A stretch of 64,000 bases of DNA from Candidatus Epulonipiscium viviparus (GTDB lineage Bacteria; Bacillota; Clostridia; Lachnospirales; Cellulosilyticaceae): positions 841,388 through 905,387 of the forward strand of contig NZ_CP117982.1 in assembly GCF_030708075.1 (NCBI RefSeq). The letters run 5' to 3'. The position numbers and the translations under genes are program-made. Numbering within the stretch: position 1 is the stretch's first letter; every line of letters begins with the position of its first letter. Shown in pieces: positions 18,759-28,401 of this stretch. Under the pieces are notes generated by a model that did no database searches, was not told the origin of the DNA, and saw only the letters and a program-made list of their open reading frames with translations.

Positions 18759-18771
18759 GGAGGATAAATAA

Positions 18772-19449
18772 ATGCTAAATTTTAAAAGGAATCAATTAAT
18801 AATTACGGTTCTAGTATTTATGATTGCAATCGGTGGATACTTGCAGTTAACAACAGATCCGCAAAATCTACCAGCTTTTGTAAATGAAGACCAAACAGAA
18901 GATATCAAAGTTCAAGAACAAGTTACCGATATTAATTATTTTGAAAAATTTTTAACACTTCCTCCAGATATGGAAGATAGCGATATGGTAACAGATGAAA
19001 CTTTACAAAATACAACAATGCTAGATGGCGCAACAGGAATGGAAGTAATAATAACTAAGGCAGATGGATCACAAAATGTATCATCTACAAATGTAGCAGC
19101 AGTTAGTTACTTTGCAGAAGAAAAAATGATTCGTGAACAACAAAGATCTACCCAAATAGAAGAGTTAAACGAATATATAGCGAATTCGGCTATCGATGAA
19201 AATTCAAAATCTAAAGCGGCACAGTCTTTGTTAAATCTTCAAGATAAGATTGAAAAAGAAAACGGATCTGAATCGTTATTGCGTGCTAAAGGATTTTCAG
19301 ATGTATATGTAAGAATGGACGAAACTGCTGTGGATGTTATAGTTAACCGACCTCAGTTAACAGATGCAGAAATTGCACAAATTGAGGAAATTGTAAGTCG
19401 AACAACTGGCTACAGAGTTAGTCAAATTAAAATTCATATTAATAGTTGA
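18772..19449 (+). CDS. spoIIIAH: Stage III sporulation protein AH
   Basis: 225 residues, one N-terminal membrane helix (about 8-24), a linker, then a YscJ/FliF-like ring domain; YFAEEKMIREQQRSTQIEEL and LLRAKGFSDVYVRMDETAVD are typical. Partner of forespore SpoIIQ. Last gene of the operon, followed by a terminator. Confidence 0.95.
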   Translation: MLNFKRNQLIITVLVFMIAIGGYLQLTTDPQNLPAFVNEDQTEDIKVQEQVTDINYFEKFLTLPPDMEDSDMVTDETLQNTTMLDGATGMEVIITKADGSQNVSSTNVAAVSYFAEEKMIREQQRSTQIEELNEYIANSAIDENSKSKAAQSLLNLQDKIEKENGSESLLRAKGFSDVYVRMDETAVDVIVNRPQLTDAEIAQIEEIVSRTTGYRVSQIKIHINS

Positions 19450-19479
19450 TAAAATATTTTATAGGCAAATTATCTTGTG

Positions 19480-19505
19480 ACACGGGAAACCGTGTTATTT
19501 TTTTT
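19480..19505 (+). terminator. Terminator of the spoIIIA operon
   Basis: ACACGG (19480-19485), GAAA tetraloop, CCGTGT (19490-19495), then an eight-T run after one A. Confidence 0.93.
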
Positions 19506-19526
19506 GAAATTTAGATCATACCTGTC

Positions 19527-19555
19527 TTGAAATTTATCCCAAAACATATTATGAT
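19527..19555 (+). promoter_or_regulatory. Vegetative-type promoter of glgB
   Basis: TTGAAA (19527-19532), 17-base spacer, TATGAT (19550-19555), 29 bases before the start codon. Confidence 0.7.
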
Positions 19556-19584
19556 ATATAAAAATACTTAAGGAGGCTGTTGTA

Positions 19585-21714
19585 ATGGATTTTCAAAGAA
19601 TAATTTGGGGAGATGAATCTTGTCCTCATTGGATTTTAGGAATGCATCAATGTGTAATGGAAGATAAAGAGAGAATTACGATGTGTGTGTTTTGTCCAGA
19701 TGCTAGAGAGCTAACAGTAGTTAACAAAGTAAATGAAAAGGAATATATGATACCAAATGTAGGGAATGGAATGTTTTATGGACCGGTTGGAAAATATAAA
19801 AATTCGTTTCCATATTATTTAAAGTTTGTAGGACATAATGATTCGGTTTGGGAAACTGAGGATGCCTATGCATTTGCAGATCAACTTGATGGCGGAACGT
19901 TAGATGCGTTTAGAAACAAAGAGTATATCTATTCTGCTAATATTTTAGGTAGTCGAGTAACAGAAATTGATGGCATTAAAGGGTGCATTTTTAGAGTCTT
20001 TGCTCCAAATGCAAAAAGAGTAAGTGTAATTGGATATTTTAATAACTGGGACGGGCGCCGTCATATGCTAACCAAATTGGGAGATTCAGGAATTTTTTCA
20101 ATTTTTATTCCAAGAGTAACAACAAACGATTTATATCAATATGAAATTAAAACCAATAACAACGAACTTTTATATAAAGCCGATCCATATGCAAAGCATT
20201 TTGGACCAAAACCCAAAAAACATAGTTTGCCATACGACCCATTTAGTTATCAGTGGAATGATGAAAAGTATTTGAAAAACTTAGAAGGAACTAATAGTAA
20301 AAATAGGCCGATTAGTATTTATGAAGTGCATATTGGCTCCTGGAAATTTAATGAAAATGGGGAGTCATTAACATATACTCAATTAGCAGATCAACTAGTG
20401 AGTTATGTAAAGAATTTAAACTACACACACGTAGAATTTATTGGAATTTTAGAGCACCCATTTGATGGTTCTTGGGGATATCAAGTGACAGGATTTTTTG
20501 CTCCAACAAGCAGATACGGCACAACAGATGAGTTTAAGCATCTTGTGGATCGTTTTCATCAAAATGACATTGGAGTAATATTAGATTGGGTACCGGGGCA
20601 TTTTCCAAAAGATGCGTTTGGGTTAGAGTTTTTTGATGGAACAAAGCTGTATGAAAGAGAAGGAGAGCACCCAGACTGGGGAACATTGCTATTCGATTAT
20701 TATAAGAGAGAGGTAAAGAACTTTTTGCTATCTAGTGCATATACTTGGCTAAGCGAATTTCATATAGATGGTTTGCGTGTTGATGCCGTGGCATCTATGC
20801 TATATGGTGGAAATTTATCGAATACGCATCCAGATATGACAGCGGCAACATTTCTGCAGGAATTAAATAAAATGGTGCATCATCTTTTCCCATACAAATT
20901 GATGATAGCCGAAGATTCAAGCACATGGGGCGGAGTTACTGCACCTGTTTCGGCGGGCGGACTGGGATTCGACTTTAAGTGGGATTTAGGATTTATGCAT
21001 GACACGCTCAATTTTATGAAAACAGAGTATGATTATCGTCATATAAATTTAGATAAAATGACGTTTAGTTTTAATTATATGTATAACGAGCACTACATGT
21101 TACCAATATCTCACGACGAAGTGGTTCATTGCAAGAGTCCATTGATATATAAGATGTGTGGAGATTTTTGGCAAAAGTTTGCTAATGTGAGAGCGTTACT
21201 AGCATTGATGTTCACGCATCCGGGCAAAAAACTACTATTTATGGGTAGTGAGATAGGACAAACGAGAGAGTGGATCGAAAAAAATCAGTTGACTTGGGAA
21301 TTGCTGGAGTACCCAGAGCACAAGGGACTGCAACGATATATGAAGGAGCTCAATTTGTTATATAAAACAACACCAGCTTTGTATCATGACGAAAATATAG
21401 GAGAGACGTTTGATTGGATAAATGGAGATAATAAAGAGAGTTTAGTGGTATCTTATATAAGACGCACATTAGAAGAAGAGTTGATTGTTGTAGTAAACTT
21501 TTCTCTGTATCCACGAATGGGGTATAGTGTTGGAGCGGCCAAACCGGGAACATACAAAGAGATATTTAACAGTGATAGAGAAGAGTATTGTGGAAGTGGG
21601 GTATTAAATACGAATTTGATTAAAACCCTGCCAGAGAGTTGTCAATATAAAGAGAATCGAATTGTAATCGATATACCTCCTATTGGAGCGACAATTTTAA
21701 AAAAAATCAAGTAA
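19585..21714 (+). CDS. glgB: 1,4-alpha-glucan branching enzyme
   Basis: 709 residues. Introduces alpha-1,6 branches into glycogen. Order: N-terminal beta region, CBM48 (about 125-210; FRVFAPNAKRVSVIGYFNNW), GH13 barrel (about 245-600), C-terminal beta domain. Catalytic segments are visible: VILDWVPGHFPKD, FHIDGLRVDAVASM (nucleophile Asp), MIAEDSSTW (acid/base Glu) and LPISHDEVVH. It has its own promoter and terminator; no other glycogen genes are next to it. Clostridial endospore formers store glycogen-like granulose, which is consistent with its place after spoIIIA. Confidence 0.96.
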   Translation: MDFQRIIWGDESCPHWILGMHQCVMEDKERITMCVFCPDARELTVVNKVNEKEYMIPNVGNGMFYGPVGKYKNSFPYYLKFVGHNDSVWETEDAYAFADQLDGGTLDAFRNKEYIYSANILGSRVTEIDGIKGCIFRVFAPNAKRVSVIGYFNNWDGRRHMLTKLGDSGIFSIFIPRVTTNDLYQYEIKTNNNELLYKADPYAKHFGPKPKKHSLPYDPFSYQWNDEKYLKNLEGTNSKNRPISIYEVHIGSWKFNENGESLTYTQLADQLVSYVKNLNYTHVEFIGILEHPFDGSWGYQVTGFFAPTSRYGTTDEFKHLVDRFHQNDIGVILDWVPGHFPKDAFGLEFFDGTKLYEREGEHPDWGTLLFDYYKREVKNFLLSSAYTWLSEFHIDGLRVDAVASMLYGGNLSNTHPDMTAATFLQELNKMVHHLFPYKLMIAEDSSTWGGVTAPVSAGGLGFDFKWDLGFMHDTLNFMKTEYDYRHINLDKMTFSFNYMYNEHYMLPISHDEVVHCKSPLIYKMCGDFWQKFANVRALLALMFTHPGKKLLFMGSEIGQTREWIEKNQLTWELLEYPEHKGLQRYMKELNLLYKTTPALYHDENIGETFDWINGDNKESLVVSYIRRTLEEELIVVVNFSLYPRMGYSVGAAKPGTYKEIFNSDREEYCGSGVLNTNLIKTLPESCQYKENRIVIDIPPIGATILKKIK

Positions 21715-21722
21715 CTAAATTA

Positions 21723-21752
21723 GGACACAGGTGACTATGCTGTGTCCTTTTA
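21723..21752. terminator. Bidirectional terminator between glgB and the coiled-coil gene
   Basis: GGACACAG (21723-21730) pairs with CTGTGTCC (21740-21747), then TTTT and a further T run. Confidence 0.8.
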
Positions 21753-21759
21753 GTTTTTA

Positions 21760-22224
21760 CTATGCCACAACATGATTTGGTCGAGTTATTGATGCCGCCA
21801 TAGATTGTTGTGCTGATTGTTTGAGTAAGACTCCACGATTAGAATAAATTTTAGGGTCTTGGCTATTTTGCTTAGTCACTTCTTGTTGTTGCTTTACGTT
21901 TTCCTTGCTTAGTTTTTCCTCAAGATTATGTAATTGTTTTTCATACGCAGCGAGTTCAGCTTCTATATCAAAAAGACTGCCTCCGTTTGCTAATGTTTCG
22001 GTTATGAGTTTATTTTTATCATTTACGATTTTTTCTTTTTGAGTAGACATAGTTTTTATAACAGATAAGCTTTTCCCATGTTGCGAAGGATTAAATAAGC
22101 TGTTTTGAGTTTCTGCTACTTTAATGGCATCATCTTTGGTATTGTTCAATACGGGAGTATTTTTTACATAATTAAAATTATAAGTAGATTGGTTATTTAA
22201 ATTATTAATGTACATTTTTATCAC
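21760..22224 (-). CDS. Coiled-coil protein of unknown function, paralog of 13548-14048
   Basis: 154 residues, not recognised. Shares with the gene at 13548 the block GKSLSVIKTMSTQKEKI, LANGGSLFDIEAELAAYE, a Lys/Glu-rich coiled coil with LEEKLSKENV (about 88-115) and PKIYSNRG; N-termini and C-termini differ. Cytosolic by appearance. The start could be the ATG at 22224 or the one three codons later (22215). Divergent from dnaE across about 160 bases. Confidence 0.75.
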   Translation of the reverse strand: MIKMYINNLNNQSTYNFNYVKNTPVLNNTKDDAIKVAETQNSLFNPSQHGKSLSVIKTMSTQKEKIVNDKNKLITETLANGGSLFDIEAELAAYEKQLHNLEEKLSKENVKQQQEVTKQNSQDPKIYSNRGVLLKQSAQQSMAASITRPNHVVA

Positions 22225-22383
22225 CTCATGTGTTTTGCACTTTCTTCAAATAGTATAAGAAACATTGTGTAAAATTTGCTACAATAAGTATATCGGCAAA
22301 ATTTGTAATTTGTTTTAGTGTTTAGAATTTCCTTATTTTGGGTATAATGATGTAAAATTATATGATGTTAGAAGGATACTAAA

Positions 22384-24033
22384 ATGAAAGAAAAATTTGT
22401 GCATTTACACGTTCATACAGAGTATAGTCTGCTAGATGGATCTGCAAAAATAGCAGAATTACTAGAGAAAGCTAAAGAATTTGGTATGAATCATTTAGCA
22501 ATTACAGATCACGGGGTGATGTTTGGAATAATAGATTTTTATAAAAAAGCAATAGAAAAAGGAATTAAGCCAATTATAGGATGCGAAGTTTATGTGGCTA
22601 AGCGTTCGCGGTTTGATAAAGAGTCACAAGATGCGAGAAGTTATCATTTAGTATTGCTTGCAGAGAACAATGAAGGGTATCAAAATTTAATCAAATTGGT
22701 TAGCTTGGCATATATAGAAGGATTTTATAGACGACCTCGTGTGGATTTGCAACTACTGGAGCAATATCATAAAGGCATTATAGCGCTGGGAGGATGTTTA
22801 GCTGGCCCGGTTTCTAGAAGATTGCTAGAGGAAGATTATGAATCTGCTAAGAAGGCGGCACTGCAATATAGAGACGTGTTTGGAGAAGGAAATTTCTTTC
22901 TAGAGATACAAGATCATGGTCTTGCAGATCAAAGAAAAGTAAACCAAGAAACAATTCGCATATCGCAAGAGACAGGAATTGATCTTGTTGCAACAAACGA
23001 TGTTCATTACATTACTGCAGAAGATAGTAAGGCACACGAAGTTTTGCTATGCATTCAAACTGGAAAGACAATGAGCGATACCACGAGAATGGTTTATGAG
23101 GGAAATCAATTTTACTTAAAGAGCGCAGAAGAAATGAGAACATTGTTTCCATATGCCGTAGAAGCAATCGAAAATACGGTTAAAGTGGCCAATAGATGCG
23201 ATGTTAAATTTGATTTTAATGAGTTAAAGTTACCAAAATTTTTGTTGCCAGCAGGAGAAAGTTCGCCAATAGAATATTTAACTAAGCTATGCAAGAAGGG
23301 GCTTTCTAAGAGATATAAAGAGGTGACCGCACATCTAGAAGAGCGACTAGAATATGAATTAAAAATTATTGCTCAGATGGGGTTTGTAGATTATTTTTTA
23401 ATCACCAACGATTTTATTATGTATGCAAAAAACAAAGAGATAGCAGTTGGGCCCGGGCGGGGTTCTGCAGCTGGAAGTATAGTTGCATATGTTCTCGAAA
23501 TAACAGATATAGATCCACTAAAATATAATCTGCTATTCGAGCGATTTCTCAATCCAGAGAGAATTTCGATGCCAGATATTGATATAGATTTTTGCTATGA
23601 GCGAAGACAGGAAGTTATAGACTATGTGATAGAAAAATATGGTAAAGAGAAGGTTGCTCAAATAGTAACTTTTGGAACAATGTCAGCAAGATCAGTAATT
23701 CGAGATGTGGGCAGAGCTTTGGATATGCCATATGCAAAGGTAGACAAGATTGCCAAGATGATTCCTACAGAATTAAAAATCACGATCGCAAAAGCATTGA
23801 AATTAAACTCCGATTTACAACAGATTTATGACGATGAGTCAGAAATAAAATATTTAATCGATATGGCCAGCAAATTGGAAGGAATTCCTAGGCATTGCTC
23901 AATTCATGCAGCAGGGGTGGTGATCTCCAAAGAAGATCTTACAGAGTATGTGCCGCTTAATGCAAGTGATGGGGTAATAACGACGCAATTTCCAATGACT
24001 ACGTTAGAAGATCTGGGAATGCTTAAAATGGAT
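22384..24033 (+). CDS. dnaE: DNA polymerase III alpha subunit (DnaE), exon 1
   Basis: 550 codons ending exactly at a codon boundary (…Lys-Met-Asp). PHP domain at 1-250 or so (FVHLHVHTEYSLLDG, ITDHGVMFG), then the Pol III palm with GPGRGSAAGSIVAY and PDIDIDF (about 397-403, two of the three catalytic Asp). Joined to 24824-26590 it makes a 1138-residue protein of normal DnaE length. Reading on past 24033 without splicing gives only six further codons, all intron sequence, and a stop at 24051, so splicing is needed for a full polymerase. AGAAGGA precedes the ATG. Confidence 0.95.
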
Positions 24034-24823
24034 GTGCGAATTGTTCGCTAACGAAACAATCCAGAAATGGAAACAAGTTAGCGGAGCAGGGAAGACTATC
24101 TTTCTTGTTTAACTGTTAGTTTGAATAGAGTGGTGAAACTCCACTTAAAAAGTAAATATCGATACTTTTACCCTGAGATTCCGACATGCTGTCTAACCTT
24201 AATATTATACGGTATGAAGCTCGGTAAAGTCGACTGAAAAGAAGTCTAAGTAAATACAAGCAAAATATATGACAACGAAGTAAGTCGGGGGTCCTTAAGA
24301 TGAAATATCTTTAAAAAATAATATGCTTACTAACCAGAAACTGCCGTATGAAAGGCTCGTGATTTAAGACCCCGTCGAAAGATGGGTTGCCGCCCCTCTA
24401 AGGGAACTAATCGTAGTAGTATTATTGTCCATTGAGGCTACTATTTTTATCGCATAGACGATATTAGCTCTGCTTCCATTCGATTAAAGGAAAAATGAGC
24501 GGTTAGCGGGTTAAAGGCAGCAGCTAAGTTATTATAATAAAGGATAAAACTAACGGAACAATTGAACCTCAAAAGAAAATGATAAGGTGATTAAGAACCG
24601 ATGTTTCTATCAGGTAGGAAATGACCTGTGTATTTGGGGGGCAGCAGCCCGTAGTAGCGTTGAAGCAGAGTAATGTCTGCAGAGCAAAGGGGCATAGTCG
24701 TAGGTTAGGATATTGTAACTTACGATGGAACGCCGTGTGCGGTGAAAGTCGCATGCACGGTGTGAAGGAGGGGAAAAGGACACCAAACAAATAATGTTGT
24801 GGTTGTTCCTTACCTATTCCTAT
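24034..24823 (+). mobile_element. ORF-less group II intron interrupting dnaE
   Basis: 790 bases. The 5' end is GTGCG and the 3' end is AT (AY rule). Removing it rejoins dnaE in frame as Lys-Met-Asp | Phe-Leu-Gly-Leu-Arg-Thr, the conserved polymerase sequence. A domain V hairpin lies at 24730-24763. IBS1 ATGGAT (24028-24033) pairs with GTCCAT (24427-24432, one G-U) as candidate EBS1, and IBS2 CTTAAA (24022-24027) is fully complementary to TTTAAG (24363-24368) as candidate EBS2. No reverse transcriptase/maturase is encoded, so splicing would need a protein from elsewhere or be RNA-driven. Confidence 0.93.
24730..24763 (+). ncRNA. Group II intron domain V
   Basis: 34-base catalytic hairpin: CGCCGTGTGC pairs with GCATGCACGG around the GTGAAAGTC core. 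A CGC triad takes the place of AGC, as in several bacterial classes. Domain VI follows (about 24767-24820). Confidence 0.93.
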
Positions 24824-26590
24824 TTTTTGGGGCTGAGAACTCTTACTGTAATTCAAAAAGCAAAAGAATTGATTAAGCGAAATAAGGGCATTGACATAGA
24901 TTTTGCAGACTACGATGATGCCAAAGTATATGCAACGATTTCAAGTGGAAATACAGATGGAATATTTCAGCTTGAAAGTGCTGGTATGAAGCAATTTATG
25001 AAGGAACTTGCGCCAACCAATATAGAAGATGTAATAGCAGGAGTTTCGTTATACAGACCAGGCCCTATGGATTTTATTCCAAAATATATAAAAGGTAAAA
25101 ATGATTCAGCTAATATCACGTATACGCATCCGGCATTGGAGACAATCTTAAAAAACACATACGGATGCATTGTCTATCAGGAGCAAGTAATGCAAATCGT
25201 GCGAAAACTTGGTGGATATAGCTTAGGGCGAAGTGATTTATTGCGGCGTGCTATGGGAAAGAAGAAGACAGAGGTGATGCTAAAGGAGCGCGAAATTTTT
25301 ATAAATGGAAATGGAGAAGACATTTCAGGTGCGGTAAATAACGGAATAGACGCAGCCGTTGCAAATCAGATATTTGACGATATGGTAGACTTTGCCAAGT
25401 ATGCATTTAACAAGTCGCATGCTGCAGCATATTCTATAATCTCATATCAAACAGCATATCTAAAAACACACCATCGATTAGAGTTTATGGCAGCGCTGAT
25501 GACATCCGTAAAGGATTCGATAGAGAAAGTTGAAATGTATATAACGAGCTTAAAAAAGCAAAATATAAAGATGTATACACCAGATATAAATACCGCAATT
25601 GGTGAGTTTTCAACAGTTGAAGATGGAATAGTATACGGGCTATATGCAGTAAAATGCGTTGGAGAAGCTGCCATTGATGATATCATAAAAGAAAGAAATG
25701 AGAACGGAAATTTTAAAAGCTTAACAGATTTTTGTAAGAGGCTTCATATCAAAGATGTGCGAAAGAGAATGATAGAGGCTCTAATATATGCAGGAGCATT
25801 TGATTCTTTGGGAGGAAGTCGCGGGCAGTATCTTGCTATATATGAAGGAATTATTGCTGGAATATTGTATAATAACAAGAAGCAAATAGCAGGTCAGCTA
25901 GATCTATTTTCTATGGGCGATGAGAATAATGATATGAAACATAAAGATGAATTTCCTAATATCGAAGAGTTATCGAAAAAGGAGCTGCTAGATAAGGAAA
26001 AGGAAGTTTTGGGAGTATATTTAAGTGGACACCCATTGGGTGAATATGCACAAAAATTAGAGATGTATACAACTCATCATTGTGCAGAATTACACCAAAA
26101 GAATGAAATTTATAATGAATTGATTCTAGGGGGAATGATCACAAATGTAAGAGAATTTCTTACTAAGAAAGGGCAAAAAATGGCATTTATCGAGCTAGAA
26201 GATCTAACGGGTGCGTGTGAATGTATTGTGTTTGAGAACTATTATGCTCACTTAAAAAAAGTAGATCAAAATGTGCCTGTCCTCATAAAAGGAAGAATAT
26301 CGCTCAAAGATGATGATGTAAAAGTGATAGTAAATTTTATCGAAAATATAGAAGCTAAACCGCTGGTGATAACTTTGAATGCAGCAATGAGAACGCCTGA
26401 AATAAGTAAAAAGTTACTAGAAGTATTTGCAGAGCATCGGGGGACAACAACTGTTGCTATTGAAAATGAAGAAAGTGGAGAGATAAAGCCGTATCCAGCG
26501 AAGTATAATATAAAAATAAATGCAGCATTTACAGAAAAACTAAAAGCGATAGTGGGGGACAATAGATATAAAATGCCAAACGAAAAATAG
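24824..26590 (+). CDS. dnaE: DNA polymerase III alpha subunit (DnaE), exon 2
   Basis: 588 codons plus stop, opening with FLGLRTLTVIQKAKELI directly after the intron. Contains GIFQLESAGMKQFMKEL, YRPGPMDFIPKYI, YQEQVMQIVRKLGGYSLG, RRAMGKKK and FNKSHAAAYSIISYQTAYLK (polymerase fingers), the helix-hairpin-helix and an OB fold (about 440-530 of this exon: LILGGMITNVREFLTKKGQK). The C-terminal region matches the DnaE1 type. There is no usable ribosome site of its own at the exon start. Confidence 0.95.
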   Translation, partial: FLGLRTLTVIQKAKELIKRNKGIDIDFADYDDAKVYATISSGNTDGIFQLESAGMKQFMKELAPTNIEDVIAGVSLYRPGPMDFIPKYIKGKNDSANITYTHPALETILKNTYGCIVYQEQVMQIVRKLGGYSLGRSDLLRRAMGKKKTEVMLKEREIFINGNGEDISGAVNNGIDAAVANQIFDDMVDFAKYAFNKSHAAAYSIISYQTAYLKTHHRLEFMAALMTSVKDSIEKVEMYITSLKKQNIKMYTPDINTAIGEFSTVEDGIVYGLYAVKCVGEAAIDDIIKERNENGNFKSLTDFCKRLHIKDVRKRMIEALIYAGAFDSLGGSRGQYLAIYEGIIAGILYNNKKQIAGQLDLFSMGDENNDMKHKDEFPNIEELSKKELLDKEKEVLGVYLSGHPLGEYAQKLEMYTTHHCAELHQKNEIYNELILGGMITNVREFLTKKGQKMAFIELEDLTGACECIVFENYYAHLKKVDQNVPVLIKGRISLKDDDVKVIVNFIENIEAKPLVITLNAAMRTPEISKKLLEVFAEHRGTTTVAIENEESGEIKPYPAKYNIKINAAFTEKLKAIVGDNRYKMPNEK

Positions 26591-26637
26591 GCAATCACTC
26601 CTGTAAAGAAGATAATTGCCTCGGCTTAAGTATTGAC

Positions 26638-28389
26638 TTAAGATTTCTTGATGAAAACTACAGCAACTAGAGTTATGGCGATTAATGTAATCATCAAAAA
26701 TGCGTCTACTGCTATTTGGATGGGATTGGCTTGGTCGCCGTGCATCATAGCAAGCATTTCATCTACCATTTCCGCTTCTAGTCCCATCTCCATCATCATT
26801 TCCTTCATTGTTTCGATATCCGGCATCTCGCCGTTCATTCCCATAGGAGGCATTCCGCCTTTCATAGGATGCGCTGCCCCATCGCCAGATGAGGAACCCA
26901 TAGGAGGCATTCCGCCTTTCATAGGACGCGCTGCCCCATCGCCAGATGAAGGACCCATGGGAGGCATTCCGCCTTTCATCTTTGGACTCGTTAAAAGTGA
27001 TAAATCTAAGTCATCGCTATTGATAAGCTTTTCGGGGTTGGCGGCCTGAGCATCGGTCGTTGCTGGTACTGTTCCATCTATTTGCCCCGCTATACTCTCG
27101 CCTCGAAGTAGTAGCAACTGGATCAATTCGTCGCGAGCGGCTTCAAATTCTTCATAAGTACAAAATGCTGTCGCATCGTTTTTGACATAATCATCTATCA
27201 GCGCATTAAGTGCTGCAGCAGTGTCATCGATGTTTTGCAGATATGCTGCAAGTATTGAGAGAGATTCGTGATATTGCTGCTTGTAGACTTCGTTTTCCAT
27301 TACAACTTCTAATAGCGGGCGATCTGCCATCTCGACGCCAAATACTGGAGTATCGATCGGAAAATTTACGATATCCGAAGCGTCATCGGTCATAAATAAA
27401 ATTCCAAACGTGGAAGAATAGTCCCAAGGCAGAATGCTAACCTTGCCGTTTTGTTCGTATAGAAAATAGTTTTGGCACATAAATGTAGAGTAGCTGTCGC
27501 CGTTTACAGAGACCGTGTGCGCTGCTAAATATGGGATAATTTGCTCCATATCCCAATATTCTTCTAGCTCGTCGAGGCTTTCGTAATTATTCAGAACCTC
27601 GATAGCTTCTACAACACGCGTATTGTCGGCACGGTCCGCGGTGGAGCCAATCGAATTTTCAAAGAAACCTGCATAGCTTGCTAAATCGTTTCCTACATAT
27701 TTCAAATCGAGGCCATTGCCCGAAAACATCTCTGCAGATGGCATCATATTGCCTCCGCCAACGATATCTGCAGCTTTGGCGCTATATAAATAGCCGTTGC
27801 TGTTGCCGTAAACACGTTTTTGAAAGCTGCTGTTATAAGATTCTAGCCCCAAATATAGCCCCCAAGGATCGCCGTTTAATGTAACGTCCGCATAAGTATA
27901 GAGCGGAGCATCAACGCCCAATTCATTCATCATATCGAAGCTTATATATTCGCGCAAATATGAATTGTCTTCGTATAGATTATTCAACACCAGCACGTCG
28001 AGCCCAAAGCACGTTTGCCCATCTATATATTCGTCGAATTTAATTTTGAAGCTGAAGCGGTCTGTATCAGGGTCCATTGCAATAAATTGAAGGCTAGAAT
28101 TTCCCTTGGGTCTAATCCCCACATTTTTGAAGAGGGTGCCATTGACTACAACATCAACTGCTGTGTATTGCTCATCTGTTGCAGTATCAATGATGTGTTG
28201 CCAAGTTTCATCGTCTGCTAATATATCGACAGAAAAAATTTCGCCATTAAAAATTTCGGTTTCATATTCCATTGCGATAGGAGTTGCTGCAGTTGGAGTG
28301 ACGGCTTGGTATAGGATTAGTGCCATCGTGGCGATCATAGCAACTGCGATGAAAATAGCAGTCAGTGTTTTCAAGTTCTTTTCGCTCAT
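26638..28389 (-). CDS. CotH-like protein kinase family, membrane-anchored (CotH1)
   Basis: 583 residues. N-terminal membrane helix (about 9-29), CotH domain (about 45-400: VDILADDETWQHII, GIRPKGNSSL, GLDVLVLNNLYEDNSYLREY, VTLNGDPWGLYLGLE, YLYSAK, then SYSTFMCQNYFLYE and LPWDYSSTFG), a Pro/Met/Gly repeat region (about 465-530) and a C-terminal membrane helix (about 558-580). CotH proteins are atypical kinases; Bacillus CotH phosphorylates coat proteins CotB and CotG. Here the double anchor suggests an extracytoplasmic protein. Last gene of a VTC-DUF4956-CotH operon. Confidence 0.88.
   Translation of the reverse strand: MSEKNLKTLTAIFIAVAMIATMALILYQAVTPTAATPIAMEYETEIFNGEIFSVDILADDETWQHIIDTATDEQYTAVDVVVNGTLFKNVGIRPKGNSSLQFIAMDPDTDRFSFKIKFDEYIDGQTCFGLDVLVLNNLYEDNSYLREYISFDMMNELGVDAPLYTYADVTLNGDPWGLYLGLESYNSSFQKRVYGNSNGYLYSAKAADIVGGGNMMPSAEMFSGNGLDLKYVGNDLASYAGFFENSIGSTADRADNTRVVEAIEVLNNYESLDELEEYWDMEQIIPYLAAHTVSVNGDSYSTFMCQNYFLYEQNGKVSILPWDYSSTFGILFMTDDASDIVNFPIDTPVFGVEMADRPLLEVVMENEVYKQQYHESLSILAAYLQNIDDTAAALNALIDDYVKNDATAFCTYEEFEAARDELIQLLLLRGESIAGQIDGTVPATTDAQAANPEKLINSDDLDLSLLTSPKMKGGMPPMGPSSGDGAARPMKGGMPPMGSSSGDGAAHPMKGGMPPMGMNGEMPDIETMKEMMMEMGLEAEMVDEMLAMMHGDQANPIQIAVDAFLMITLIAITLVAVVFIKKS
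26849..26985 (-). repeat. 57-bp repeat in CotH1
   Basis: Two full and one partial copies encode MKGGMPPMG followed by SSGDGAA(R/H)P. Absent from the paralog at 31583. Confidence 0.9.
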
Positions 28390-28401
28390 AGAGCCGCCTC
28401 C

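Noticed and set aside
24569..24856. Minus-strand open frame inside the group II intron, a possible intron-encoded protein
   Set aside because: 95 codons on the wrong strand, overlapping domains V and VI; no reverse-transcriptase motifs.
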